Shown piece after piece: positions 55,344 through 63,808 of a DNA stretch of 64,000 bases. This DNA is from Bacillus cabrialesii (GTDB lineage Bacteria > Bacillota > Bacilli > Bacillales > Bacillaceae). The stretch's first letter is position 1; the number at the start of each line of letters is the position of its first letter. The stretch spans positions 184,001 to 248,000 of the forward strand of contig NZ_CP096889.1 of the NCBI RefSeq assembly GCF_004124315.2. The letters are read 5' to 3'. The position numbers and the translations under genes were made by a program. The notes under the pieces were generated by a model that saw nothing but the letters and a program-made list of their open reading frames with translations, was not told where the DNA came from and did no database searches.

Positions 55344-55451
55344 TCTTCATTTATTTAGGGCTTCAATTGAATAAGCTGTTGTCGGAAGTGATGTTTTTCT
55401 TTCTCCCATAAACTATATATAATAGGAAGAAAGAAATGGGGTGATCAGCAT

Positions 55452-55646
55452 ATGTTTAAAAAAATCATCAAAACGATCAAGTACCTCTCAGGCAGCTCTA
55501 GTGACCGATATCGCAGACACCGACATTACAGCAGCAGCCGGCGCAGACATTACCGCAGCTACAGCAGCAGCTCAGGCAAAAGAAGACACTACGACCGTTA
55601 TGGCGGGAGTCATCGTTACAAACGCCGGAGCTACAGCAGCAGTTAA
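55452..55646 (+). CDS. small Arg/Ser/Tyr-rich basic protein
   Basis: A 64-residue protein behind GGGGTGAT. The first 13 residues (MFKKIIKTIKYLS) form an amphipathic basic helix; the rest is repeats of Arg, His, Tyr and Ser (for example YRRHRHYSSSRRRHY). It has its own promoter-like TATATAATA at about 55417. I do not recognise a family. Its phosphorylatable Ser/Tyr content, next to the Ser/Thr kinase YbdM, is suggestive. The overlapping 84-residue frame is an Ala-rich shadow. Confidence 0.6.
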   Translation: MFKKIIKTIKYLSGSSSDRYRRHRHYSSSRRRHYRSYSSSSGKRRHYDRYGGSHRYKRRSYSSS

Positions 55647-55658
55647 TCCAAAAAAGTT

Positions 55659-55690
55659 CTTGTTCCGCTTTTGGGACAAGGGTTTTTTTA
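55659..55690. terminator. shared terminator, small protein / ybdM
   Basis: CTTGTTCC / GGGACAAG stem with a T7 run on the plus strand and A-run on the other side. The ybdM stop codon is at its edge. Confidence 0.85.
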
Positions 55691-56458
55691 TGTGACCGAT
55701 TGAATGGCCCGATTTACATCTTCGCGAATGGAAGCGGTGTGCTGATACTCTTCATCAATGCCCAATAATTTTTTCAGCAGCAGGGTTACTTCGTTTGTCA
55801 GCGTTAATTCCTCCAGCCAGGTGCCGTTTTTCTTCTTTTTCCCTTTATATTGGGAGTACAGCAGGAACAACAGCGTTTCTCCCAGATCGAAGAAATCATC
55901 CTGTTTTCTCACCTTTATTTCCTCCGTTTCTTCAGGAGTCAATTGCTTTGCAAGGCCGAAATCGATGAGGCAGAGCCTGCCGTCATTGATGATGATATTA
56001 GGCGTTCTGATGTCGCTGTGAAATATGAAGCGATCATGCAGGTATTCTACAATTCCGAGCAGCTGTGAAAGCAGCTGTAACGCCATAAGCTCTGTAAACG
56101 GCTGTTTTCGAAAAAACAATAATTCTTCTATATTCTCTCCCTCAATGAGCTGCATGACATAATAAGCCTGTCCGTCTATGATGAAATTTTCTATGAAGGC
56201 CGGGATTTGCGGGTGGTGAATGCTTTTGAGCAGTTTCATTTCCTGCTGGAACCGGACTCTTTCTTTTTCCTTTTTCGCTTTTGTCGGCCGCAGCTGTTTT
56301 AAGACATAAGCTGTTTGAGTATGGACATCCGTGCAAGAATAGACCAAGCCATAGCCGCCCATGCCGAGGCATTCTTCGATTTTGTATTGATTATTTAGGA
56401 TAACGCCGTCCCTTAGAGGGCGGTCAAAAAGTAGTTTTTTTAGCTGTTTTAATGCCAT
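55688..56458 (-). CDS. ybdM: YbdM, Hanks-type Ser/Thr protein kinase
   Basis: A 256-residue soluble kinase domain. Gly loop GMGGYGLVY, ATP lysine in VLKQLRP (about 53), catalytic loop HSDIRTPNII where HRD is replaced by HSD and the usual Lys by Arg, and DFG in LIDFGLAKQ. The Asp and Asn are kept, so activity is plausible. It has no membrane or PASTA region, unlike PrkC. It is convergent with the Arg/Ser-rich small protein. Confidence 0.88.
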   Translation of the reverse strand: MALKQLKKLLFDRPLRDGVILNNQYKIEECLGMGGYGLVYSCTDVHTQTAYVLKQLRPTKAKKEKERVRFQQEMKLLKSIHHPQIPAFIENFIIDGQAYYVMQLIEGENIEELLFFRKQPFTELMALQLLSQLLGIVEYLHDRFIFHSDIRTPNIIINDGRLCLIDFGLAKQLTPEETEEIKVRKQDDFFDLGETLLFLLYSQYKGKKKKNGTWLEELTLTNEVTLLLKKLLGIDEEYQHTASIREDVNRAIQSVT

Positions 56459-56510
56459 GTTTGCACTTCCCTTGGTTGTACTGACTATAGTTTACCTTCT
56501 AGGCTAAGAA

Positions 56511-56534
56511 TAAAAAAGAGCCGGATAACCGGCT
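56511..56534 (-). terminator. ybdN terminator
   Basis: GAGCCGG-TTAT-CCGGCTC hairpin on the minus strand followed by TTTTTT. Confidence 0.88.
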
Positions 56535-56543
56535 CGGTATAAG

Positions 56544-57401
56544 TTAAAACTGCTTTGTGACATCGTATTCATAATCTATTTTTGCTTTTACATTACTCAT
56601 CGTCGATCTGGCAGTCGCTAATGTATTATATTTAAAACTCCATACCTTTGCGACACTGAGTTGATCTGACAATGATATATCATAAGACCCTGAAGTCGAG
56701 CTATTTACAAGTGCACGCCGCCATTCATTGTTTTCGCTTGTCATGATGAAGTGGCGCGTATTTCCTTGGCTTGGTGTTTGAGTGGCGGTTGTTTGGACTC
56801 TGGTTACTATGGCGTCGTGCGGTATTCCGGATTGGTTTGTTAAATCCGCCTTGATTACGCTGGAGTCAGAACCTGAGGGGCTAAGGGCGGTATTTCCTTT
56901 ATTTTCAGCAACGCCGTTGAATTGGAACGTTCCGCTGCCGGATTTGATCCGATTTTCAATTGAAATTGTAAAATACATGTTCCCGGTATAGGAGCCGCGT
57001 GAAACTTTCACATAGAAGGTATCCGTCGTGTTTTGGGCGTCAGCATTGGCATAAATAAAAGAAGAAAAAGTGGTGGGGCTGATGACTTCTGTGCCTTGTG
57101 AAACAGGCGCTCTGTTCTTATCGTAAATTTCGATTTTCATCCCCGTATACGCGCTCTGGTATGTGCTTTTCACGTATACTTTTTCTCCCTTATTAGCTGT
57201 AAAAGTGAAATAGGCTTCATCCTTTCCTGCTTCCAGTATCGTTGTATCGATATTCTTATATTTCCAATAACCGATCGGCATTGCGGTATCAAATGAATTG
57301 TTTCCTGTGATAGCAGTGACTCCGGCAGCTGATGCCGAATACGTAAAGGTGAATAAGACAGACAGCATAATAGCAAATGGAATAAGCCATTTTTTCATCA
57401 T
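56544..57401 (-). CDS. ybdN: YbdN, secreted protein
   Basis: A 285-residue exported protein with a clear signal peptide (about 1-25, ending SASAAG). A beta-rich domain at about 30-150 resembles bacterial pre-peptidase C-terminal modules (YFTFTANKGEKVYVKS, FYVKVSRGSYTGNMYFT). A second domain of unknown type follows. No catalytic motif is recognised. It has its own SD AAAGGAGG and terminator, so is a single-gene unit. Confidence 0.82.
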   Translation of the reverse strand: MMKKWLIPFAIMLSVLFTFTYSASAAGVTAITGNNSFDTAMPIGYWKYKNIDTTILEAGKDEAYFTFTANKGEKVYVKSTYQSAYTGMKIEIYDKNRAPVSQGTEVISPTTFSSFIYANADAQNTTDTFYVKVSRGSYTGNMYFTISIENRIKSGSGTFQFNGVAENKGNTALSPSGSDSSVIKADLTNQSGIPHDAIVTRVQTTATQTPSQGNTRHFIMTSENNEWRRALVNSSTSGSYDISLSDQLSVAKVWSFKYNTLATARSTMSNVKAKIDYEYDVTKQF

Positions 57402-57533
57402 GCAAACAACCTCCTTTTATTTCCATCTTACATAATAACGTTTTGTGTGTAAATAAATGTTTTTTCAGGTTAATATATACATTGTTACTGCCGATAAAAA
57501 AGAGTAAGAGAGAATTGTTCAGGAGGGAATCCA

Positions 57534-58718
57534 ATGCGTCTGAATCGGCAATTTATCCGCACGCAGATGTTGGCAGAGAACATATTGAAAAAGGATGCGG
57601 CTGTTAAACGCGAGAAAACGCCTGGGAATACAGCGGCGGCGCTAGACAAGGCATACGGCAGGCTTGAGTCGCGATCTGCAAATGAGGGAATCAATCAGTT
57701 CAATTATTCTAAAACCAGCGTGGCGGGAAACAGCGGGACTTTCAGCAAAGTGTATCAAGCAGCGAATGTTCGAACAGTGACAGACACAGGGGCAGAAACA
57801 GTGATCGAATCCACTAATCCCTATGAATCTGAGAGTGATATCAGAATCAAAATACTAGATGAAAAATACAGCAGGATCAATGCGATTAACAAAACAAAGC
57901 CTGATCCATTAGGCTATATTAAGGATAAGTACCAAAATTCAAAGTCGCCTTATTTTAGAAGTGATCTGTCAGCCGCAGAAAGACAGGCTGCTTACGATAA
58001 TGAAACAGAGTGGCTATTCAAAGGGAAGGCGCAAAACTATAACTTGCAGGATGCCGCATTTCGCAATGTTACGTTTAATGGAGAAGTGGAGGCAGAGAAT
58101 GCTAAGGTGTATCAGCGGAGCCAGGTGAACCAGCAGCTGCAAGTGCTGTTGAACCGAAATCATATTCATATTCCGGAGGGGACAGCGCTGACGTTTACGA
58201 TTACGCCGATTGACTATAAAGTGCGGGTGAGCGGGACAGACGATGAGGACCTGATCAAGCAAATTGAGCAAGTGCTGCAATCTGGAGACAACAGCAAAGA
58301 ACTATTTTTACATATTATGAAAAGCCAAAGCAGTGATTCAACACAATTTTCCGAAGAGGCTTATAAAAAGTATCAGGCGGCTCGTGAGATGTACGAAGTC
58401 ACAGGCTACCATTTGAAGGATTTAGAAGTGATTGACGGGCGGTATGTAACGCCTGATGGACGTGACTTATTAGACGTCTATAAAGAAGAGCTTGAAAAAG
58501 ATCCTGTGCAAAAAGCGACGGCCTTGTATGCAGTTTCTCACTATCGTTCAGAGCTCAGTAAAATTGCGGAAGCGGGATATGATGCCATTCCGGATTTCAT
58601 TTTATCAATTGATTACAGCAATGGATCTCTGAGAGATGTGGGGCAGAGCAAGAGCTATGGCGCCGGAGATACCGAGTGGCTTGACACATTAAAGCGTCAA
58701 ACCGGCGTGAATTATTAG
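57534..58718 (+). CDS. ybdO: YbdO, uncharacterised protein
   Basis: A 394-residue hydrophilic protein, charged throughout, with no signal peptide or membrane helix. Segments such as TALTFTITPIDYKVRVSG and a C-terminal region (IDYSNGSLRDVGQSKSY) are family features, but no enzyme motif is visible. It starts at ATG with CAGGAGGG. Function unknown. It is transcribed away from ybdN. Confidence 0.82.
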   Translation: MRLNRQFIRTQMLAENILKKDAAVKREKTPGNTAAALDKAYGRLESRSANEGINQFNYSKTSVAGNSGTFSKVYQAANVRTVTDTGAETVIESTNPYESESDIRIKILDEKYSRINAINKTKPDPLGYIKDKYQNSKSPYFRSDLSAAERQAAYDNETEWLFKGKAQNYNLQDAAFRNVTFNGEVEAENAKVYQRSQVNQQLQVLLNRNHIHIPEGTALTFTITPIDYKVRVSGTDDEDLIKQIEQVLQSGDNSKELFLHIMKSQSSDSTQFSEEAYKKYQAAREMYEVTGYHLKDLEVIDGRYVTPDGRDLLDVYKEELEKDPVQKATALYAVSHYRSELSKIAEAGYDAIPDFILSIDYSNGSLRDVGQSKSYGAGDTEWLDTLKRQTGVNY

Positions 58719-58752
58719 TAAGCTGTTCATTGTGAACAGCTTATTTTTTTAT
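58718..58752 (+). terminator. ybdO terminator
   Basis: TAAGCTGTTC / GAACAGCTTA hairpin with a T7 run directly after the stop. Confidence 0.88.
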
Positions 58753-58871
58753 GAGAATCTAAAGGGAAATATATTTTAATATTTAAATAATTTAATTATA
58801 TCTATATAAAAGAATTTAATCGAAGTTTTAATAAAAAACTCTGAACATATGTGTTTACCTGAAAAAAACAA

Positions 58872-58900
58872 TTGTATTTTCCAGAGAAATTTATTATGAT
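58872..58900 (+). promoter_or_regulatory. candidate ybxG promoter
   Basis: TTGTAT, 17 bases, TATGAT in the 315-base gap before ybxG. The leader would hold an imperfect hairpin TGAGAA...TTCTCA at 58970-59000. Confidence 0.45.
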
Positions 58901-59033
58901 GAAATAAGTAATTTTGGAGATTATATAACAATTTTAAGTTAGAATTTTCTGATTGTTATAACTGATTGATGAGAAGGCAAGCTGGCCTGCTGTTTTCTCA
59001 TTTTCGAGTATTTGGTTAAGAGGAGGAAGAGGA

Positions 59034-60422
59034 GTGGCAAATAAAGAATTAAAGAGGGGCCTGGGCGCGCGTCATATTCAGATGATCGCTTTGGGCGGTA
59101 CGATCGGTGTCGGCTTGTTTATGGGCTCAGCCAGCACGATTTCATGGACTGGCCCGTCTGTCCTTCTGGCTTATGCAATATGCGGAATTTTTATCTTTTT
59201 TATTATGCGTGCGATGGGTGAAATGCTGTATGTCGAGCCAAGCACGGGTTCTTTTGCGACATTCGGCCATCAATATATTCACCCGCTGGCAGGTTATATA
59301 ACAGCTTGGAGCAACTGGTTCCAGTGGATTATCGTCGGCATGTCAGAAATTATCGCTGTCGGATCTTATATGAAGTATTGGTTCCCGGATTTGCCTGCTT
59401 GGATACCTGGTATCGTGGCAATGGTGATTCTTGGTGCGGCGAACTTAATTTCTGTTAAGTCGTTCGGCGAGTTTGAGTTTTGGTTTGCGATGATTAAAAT
59501 CGTAACGATTATCTTGATGATTATTGCGGGAATCGGGATTATTTTCTTCGGGTTTGGCAACGGCGGAGATGCGATCGGATTGTCGAACCTGTGGTCTCAC
59601 GGGGGCTTCTTTGCAGGCGGTTTCTCTGGATTCTTCTTTGCGCTGTCACTTGTCATTGCGGCCTATCAAGGGGTTGAGCTGATCGGGATTACAGCAGGTG
59701 AAGCGAAAGACCCGCAAAACACGCTAAGAAGTGCGATTCAAAGTATTATCTGGCGTATTTTGATTTTCTATATTGGCGCTATTTTTGTAATCGTAACGGT
59801 TTATCCTTGGGATGAGCTCAATTCACTTGGAAGTCCGTTCGTGTCTACGTTCGCGAAAATCGGAGTTACGGCAGCTGCCGGCATCATTAACTTTGTCGTG
59901 ATTACAGCGGCAATGTCCGGCTGCAACAGTGGAATTTTCAGTGCGGGCCGTATGCTTTATACATTAGGCGTCAATGGACAAGCGCCGAAGTTCTTTACGA
60001 AGGTTTCACGCAATGGAGTGCCGCTGTATGGCACAATTGCGGTGCTGATCGGTTTGGCTGTCGGTGTTGTGCTCAACTATATCGCGCCGCCGAAGATCTT
60101 TGTGTATGTTTACAGCGCGAGCGTGCTGCCTGGCATGATTCCTTGGTTTATCATTTTGATCAGCCATATTGGATTCAGAAAAGCCAAGGGCGCTGCGTTA
60201 GATAACCATCCATTCAAAATGCCGTTTGCCCCTTTCACAAACTATGTGACGATTGCTTTCTTACTGATGGTTCTTGTTGGTATGTGGTTCAATGATGATA
60301 CTCGTGTATCTTTGATTGTAGGCGTGATTTTCTTAGCGCTTGTGGTCATTAGTTATTATGTGTTTGGGATTGGCAAACGTTCGCAGGCCAATTTGACAAA
60401 AAGCGGCCAAGCGGCTGAATAA
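59034..60422 (+). CDS. ybxG: YbxG, amino acid permease
   Basis: A 462-residue APC-family permease with 12 helices. It opens with the amino-acid transporter signature RHIQMIALGGTIGVGLFMGS, and the GVELIGITAGEAKDP loop follows helix 6. It starts at GTG after GAGGAAGAGGAG. It imports amino acids by proton symport; the exact substrate cannot be read from sequence. Confidence 0.9.
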   Translation: MANKELKRGLGARHIQMIALGGTIGVGLFMGSASTISWTGPSVLLAYAICGIFIFFIMRAMGEMLYVEPSTGSFATFGHQYIHPLAGYITAWSNWFQWIIVGMSEIIAVGSYMKYWFPDLPAWIPGIVAMVILGAANLISVKSFGEFEFWFAMIKIVTIILMIIAGIGIIFFGFGNGGDAIGLSNLWSHGGFFAGGFSGFFFALSLVIAAYQGVELIGITAGEAKDPQNTLRSAIQSIIWRILIFYIGAIFVIVTVYPWDELNSLGSPFVSTFAKIGVTAAAGIINFVVITAAMSGCNSGIFSAGRMLYTLGVNGQAPKFFTKVSRNGVPLYGTIAVLIGLAVGVVLNYIAPPKIFVYVYSASVLPGMIPWFIILISHIGFRKAKGAALDNHPFKMPFAPFTNYVTIAFLLMVLVGMWFNDDTRVSLIVGVIFLALVVISYYVFGIGKRSQANLTKSGQAAE

Positions 60423-60428
60423 CCATAG

Positions 60429-60465
60429 CAAAAAGAGACATTCACGGATGTCTCTTTTTTTATTT
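60429..60465 (+). terminator. ybxG terminator
   Basis: AAAAGAGACAT / ATGTCTCTTTT stem with a T-run. Confidence 0.88.
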
Positions 60466-60471
60466 TTTGGC

Positions 60472-60500
60472 GTATGGATTTTTCCTATTTCAGCAAGCTA
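60472..60500 (+). promoter_or_regulatory. candidate sigma-G promoter of csgA
   Basis: GTATG, 17 bases, CAAGCTA loosely matches the sigma-G pattern (-35 GHATR, -10 CATnnTA) 37 bases before csgA, a gene known to be forespore-specific. The match is imperfect. Confidence 0.35.
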
Positions 60501-60536
60501 TAGGGTAAAGATAGCAGAAGGAAAGGTGTTCATAAA

Positions 60537-60785
60537 ATGGATGTTACACTCGGTTATTTGCGCGAATCACTTTCGAACCATCTTGAAAATGAAGTCTGCC
60601 AGCGGATTTGCAAGAAGATGCTGGCGAAGCGGTATGTGAATGAAGAGGAATTTGTAAAAGACTTAGATGACAATGAAATGTCTTTTTTGAACCATGTATT
60701 AGAAAAAGAAATTAAGTATGCCCAGAATGAACAGGACCAAAAGCGGGCAAAGGAATTAAACGAGGTGTATGAATTACTGCTTTGA
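60537..60785 (+). CDS. csgA: CsgA, sporulation-specific small protein
   Basis: An 82-residue, highly charged, mostly helical protein (DVTLGYLRESLSNHLENEVC, then EEFVKDLDDNEMSFLNHVLE). It matches B. subtilis CsgA, a sigma-G-dependent acid-soluble spore protein; not homologous to E. coli curli CsgA. SD GAAAGGTG. Followed 14 bp later by ybxH. Confidence 0.88.
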   Translation: MDVTLGYLRESLSNHLENEVCQRICKKMLAKRYVNEEEFVKDLDDNEMSFLNHVLEKEIKYAQNEQDQKRAKELNEVYELLL

Positions 60786-60799
60786 AAGGCGGGTAAGAA

Positions 60800-60991
60800 A
60801 TGGGAGCAATTGAACGAAGCGGATATACATTTCAGCCGGAGTTTAGCGTCGTCCGTCAAAATGGAGCCATCCATGTGTACCGTCACGGAGAATTTGTGGA
60901 AGACATCCAATTTGAATTTAACGGGGAATATCCAGATCACGATTTGATTGAAGAGCTTGTGAATCATTATTGTTTTGAACATGAGATTTAG
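60800..60991 (+). CDS. ybxH: YbxH, small conserved protein
   Basis: A 63-residue acidic protein, beta-rich at the start (FQPEFSVVRQNGAIHVYRHG) and helical at the end. It follows csgA within 14 bp behind AAAGGCGGG, so it is probably forespore-expressed. Function unknown. Confidence 0.8.
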   Translation: MGAIERSGYTFQPEFSVVRQNGAIHVYRHGEFVEDIQFEFNGEYPDHDLIEELVNHYCFEHEI

Positions 60992-61021
60992 AGCCCTGCC
61001 CATTTCGCAGGGCTTCTTTTG
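60991..61021. terminator. csgA-ybxH terminator
   Basis: GAGCCCTGC / GCAGGGCTTC stem followed by TTTTG; it also faces the end of ybxI. Confidence 0.8.
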
Positions 61022-61022
61022 T

Positions 61023-61826
61023 TTAGGATGTGATCAGGCCGTATTTTTTCAAGATATTCACTGTAATGTTTTTGGCTTTTGTGCCTGAATCATCGACATT
61101 GGTGACAAAAATATACGAGCCACGTTCTGTTTTGATGAACCCGACAAACCCGCCTAATCGCATATCCGTCAGCCGGGTTCCGGTTTTCCCATAGAGCGTG
61201 TAATGATCTCCTTCCTCTTGAATCATCATGCGCTTGACGGTTTTCATCACTGATTTATCCAATGGAAGCTCCTTTTTAAGCAGCTTCTCCCAAAAAAGCT
61301 TCTTGATCCAGAGGAGATATTGTCAGAGAGCTTTGCAGCCAAAACTGGTTGATTCCCCCGCTGATATCCCCGTTGCCGTATGACAGAGTGTGAAGCCATG
61401 TTTTCATTCTTTCCTCGCCGATATCTTTCGCTAATTCCTGGTAATATCAGATGGCGGAGTCGCGCATGGCAGAACCAAGCGTATGGTCGCGGTTCCATGA
61501 TTCGAATTCACGCTTGACCCCGTCCCGCCGTTTGACATCGTATTCATCCCAAACGGCTTTTACCTGAAGCTCGATTAAGGCGTTCACGACCTTAAAGGCG
61601 GACTGAGGAGTTTGTCTTTTGTTCGCTCATCTCTGTGATAGACAAATGTTTTATCCTTTTGCATATCGTGCAGGATGAAGGTTCCGTCCGTATCCTTGAA
61701 TTTGTCATCGACATTCATTCGGCTGATATTCAGGTGTTTTTCATGAGAAGATGATGACGCGTGGACGGAAAAGCCGCCGATCCCTGCAATACTCAGCGCA
61801 AGCACAACATATATTCATTTCTTCTT
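61023..61826 (-). pseudogene. ybxI: class D beta-lactamase gene ybxI, disrupted
   Basis: A complete but broken class D beta-lactamase gene. The presumed start reads AAG instead of ATG (61824-61826). Two codons later TGA replaces a Trp codon (61815-61817). The frame shifts near 61635, then resumes with the active-site SAFK tetrad (S-x-x-K). A second TGA replaces the Trp of SAIWYY at about 61448-61450. An extra G at about 61285 shifts the frame again. The last part (61262-61023) retains the KTG motif in LYGKTGTRLTDM. At least five lesions exclude function. Confidence 0.85.
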
Positions 61827-61986
61827 TTTGTTCTCCCTTTGTTTTGATCAACTAATTTTTCTGTTCTTCCTGTAAAAAGCACTCGAAAAGCGCTTAAATT
61901 TGGTTCCGTGTACAAATACTGTTATTGGGTTTATATACGTAAGATAACGTGAAAAAAGAGGATAAAAAGGAAGGCAGGGTAAGCGG

Positions 61987-63240
61987 ATGAATGAGCAGAT
62001 TCCACATGACAAAAGACTCGACAACAGCCTGACGCTGATGCAGGAAGGATATTTGTTTGTTAAAAACAGGACAGAGCGCTATCACTCAGATCTGTTTCAG
62101 GCACGTTTATTGGGAAAAACATTTATTTGCATGACCGGCGCCGAGGCGGCGAAGCTGTTTTATGATACGGAGCGGTTTCAGCGGCAGCATGCTTTGCCGA
62201 AGCGGTTGCAGAAAACGCTGTTTGGCGTGAATGCGATTCAGACGATGGATGGCGATGCGCATATCCATCGGAAGATGCTTTTTCTGTCATTAATGACGCC
62301 GCCGCATCAAAAGCGTTTGGCTGAGCTGATGACAGAGGAGTGGGGAGCGGCGGTCACGAGATGGGAGAAGGCAGATCAGGTTGTGTTATTTGAGGAAGCA
62401 AAAGAAATCTTATGCCGGGTAGCTTGCTATTGGGCAGGTGTTCCGCTGAAGGAAACGGAAGTCAAAGAGAGAGCGGATGATTTTATTGATATGGTCGACG
62501 CGTTCGGTGCTGTCGGGCCCCGGCATTGGAAGGGTAGAAGAGCGAGGCCTCGTGCGGAAGAGTGGATTGAACGAATGATTGAAGATGTACGTGCCGGCCT
62601 GCTGAAAACACCTGCCGGAACAGCGCTGCATGAAATGGCGTTTCATACACAAGAAGATGGAAGCGAGCTTGATTCCCGGATGGCCGCCATCGAGCTGATT
62701 AATGTACTGCGGCCGATCGTTGCCATTTCTTACTTTCTTGCGTTTTCAGCGTTGGCGCTTCATGAGCATCCGAAGTATAAGGAATGGCTGCGTTCAGGAA
62801 GCAGCCGGGAAAGAGAAATGTTTGTGCAGGAGGTCCGCAGATATTATCCCTTCGGACCGTTTTTGGGGGCGCTTGTCAAAAAGGATTTTGAATGGAATAA
62901 CTGTGAGTTTAAGAAGGGCACGTCGGTACTGCTTGATGTATATGGGACCAATCACGACGCTCGCGTATGGGACAACCCTGATGAATTTCGGCCGGAACGA
63001 TTTGAAGGGCGGGAGGAAAATCCGTTTGATTTGATTCCTCAAGGCGGAGGTCACGCGGAAAAAGGGCATCGCTGTCCAGGGGAAGGCATTACGATTGAAG
63101 TCATGAAAGCAAGTTTGGATTTTCTCGTCAATCAGATTGAATACGACGTGCCGGAACAATCGCTGCATTACAGTCTCGCCAGAATGCCGTCATTGCCTGA
63201 AAGCGGTTTTGTGATGAGCGGCATCAGCCGGAAGAGGTAA
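61987..63240 (+). CDS. cypC: CypC, fatty acid beta-hydroxylase P450 (CYP152A1)
   Basis: A 417-residue peroxygenase P450. The heme-ligand Cys363 lies in HRCPGEG. Arg242-Pro243 (NVLRPIVAIS) replaces the usual acid-alcohol pair, the hallmark of CYP152: the substrate carboxylate bound to Arg242 activates H2O2. It hydroxylates long-chain fatty acids at the alpha/beta position. ATG 61987 follows GGCAGGG about nine bases upstream. Stands alone with a terminator shared with ybyB. Confidence 0.96.
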   Translation: MNEQIPHDKRLDNSLTLMQEGYLFVKNRTERYHSDLFQARLLGKTFICMTGAEAAKLFYDTERFQRQHALPKRLQKTLFGVNAIQTMDGDAHIHRKMLFLSLMTPPHQKRLAELMTEEWGAAVTRWEKADQVVLFEEAKEILCRVACYWAGVPLKETEVKERADDFIDMVDAFGAVGPRHWKGRRARPRAEEWIERMIEDVRAGLLKTPAGTALHEMAFHTQEDGSELDSRMAAIELINVLRPIVAISYFLAFSALALHEHPKYKEWLRSGSSREREMFVQEVRRYYPFGPFLGALVKKDFEWNNCEFKKGTSVLLDVYGTNHDARVWDNPDEFRPERFEGREENPFDLIPQGGGHAEKGHRCPGEGITIEVMKASLDFLVNQIEYDVPEQSLHYSLARMPSLPESGFVMSGISRKR

Positions 63241-63242
63241 AT

Positions 63243-63279
63243 CAAAAAAGCTCCCTTCTTTATGAAGAGAGCTTTTTGT
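63243..63279. terminator. bidirectional terminator, cypC/ybyB
   Basis: AAAAAAGCTC...GAGCTTTTT pairing with an internal CTTCTTTATGAAG loop stem; A-run and T-run on both sides. Confidence 0.85.
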
Positions 63280-63540
63280 TTACTTCTTTTTTTCATCATA
63301 GTATTGGACGGGGTACATTGAGCCTTCTGATACCATTTTGTTGTCTTCGATATCTTCTGGATGCGGGTGTCCTGCTTTATCGACCGGGAACGATTCCATA
63401 CTTGGCTGTTTGGTCATTTTCATTTTCATGCTGTGAATGAATTCTCTTGCTTTTTGGCGATTTGACGGGTCTTTTAATAGATAAGAAGTGATGCCGACGG
63501 TTGAAACAGCGAGACCTGAAAGTAACAGCTTTTGTTTCAT
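63280..63540 (-). CDS. ybyB: YbyB, small conserved protein
   Basis: An 86-residue protein. The first about 20 residues (LLLSGLAVSTVGITSYLL) form a hydrophobic N-terminal segment that could anchor it. The remainder is charged (SNRQKAREFIHSMKMKMTKQ, then a Pro/Asp/Glu tail). No known function. SD GAAAGGAG upstream of the ATG. Confidence 0.82.
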   Translation of the reverse strand: MKQKLLLSGLAVSTVGITSYLLKDPSNRQKAREFIHSMKMKMTKQPSMESFPVDKAGHPHPEDIEDNKMVSEGSMYPVQYYDEKKK

Positions 63541-63733
63541 GGTGATACTCCTTTCTATTTTAAGAGTAGTGTTTCCTGTATCATTCCCGTTTTGGTTATG
63601 GCTAAACCTCTTGTGTTTTCATCGTTGATTTTAACAATTAATTTTATTAATGAAGAAACTAGTGACTTTATCCCTGCATTGGAAGGTAATATACATTGTT
63701 TTATTGTTGTTTTTAGCCAAAATTCGATAAATA

Positions 63734-63762
63734 TTGACAAAATAAAGTAATCAGAATAATAA
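63734..63762 (+). promoter_or_regulatory. candidate ybeC promoter
   Basis: TTGACA, 17 bases, TAATAA, with a TATAAT a few bases on. About 50 bases before ybeC. Confidence 0.5.
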
Positions 63763-63808
63763 TATAATTAGCAAGAAAATGTCATCATACATGAAAGGTG
63801 TTTACGAT

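Noticed and set aside
55441..55695. 84-residue Ala/Thr-rich ORF
   Set aside because: It is a frame shadow of the Arg/Ser/Tyr-rich gene, which has the better SD and start.
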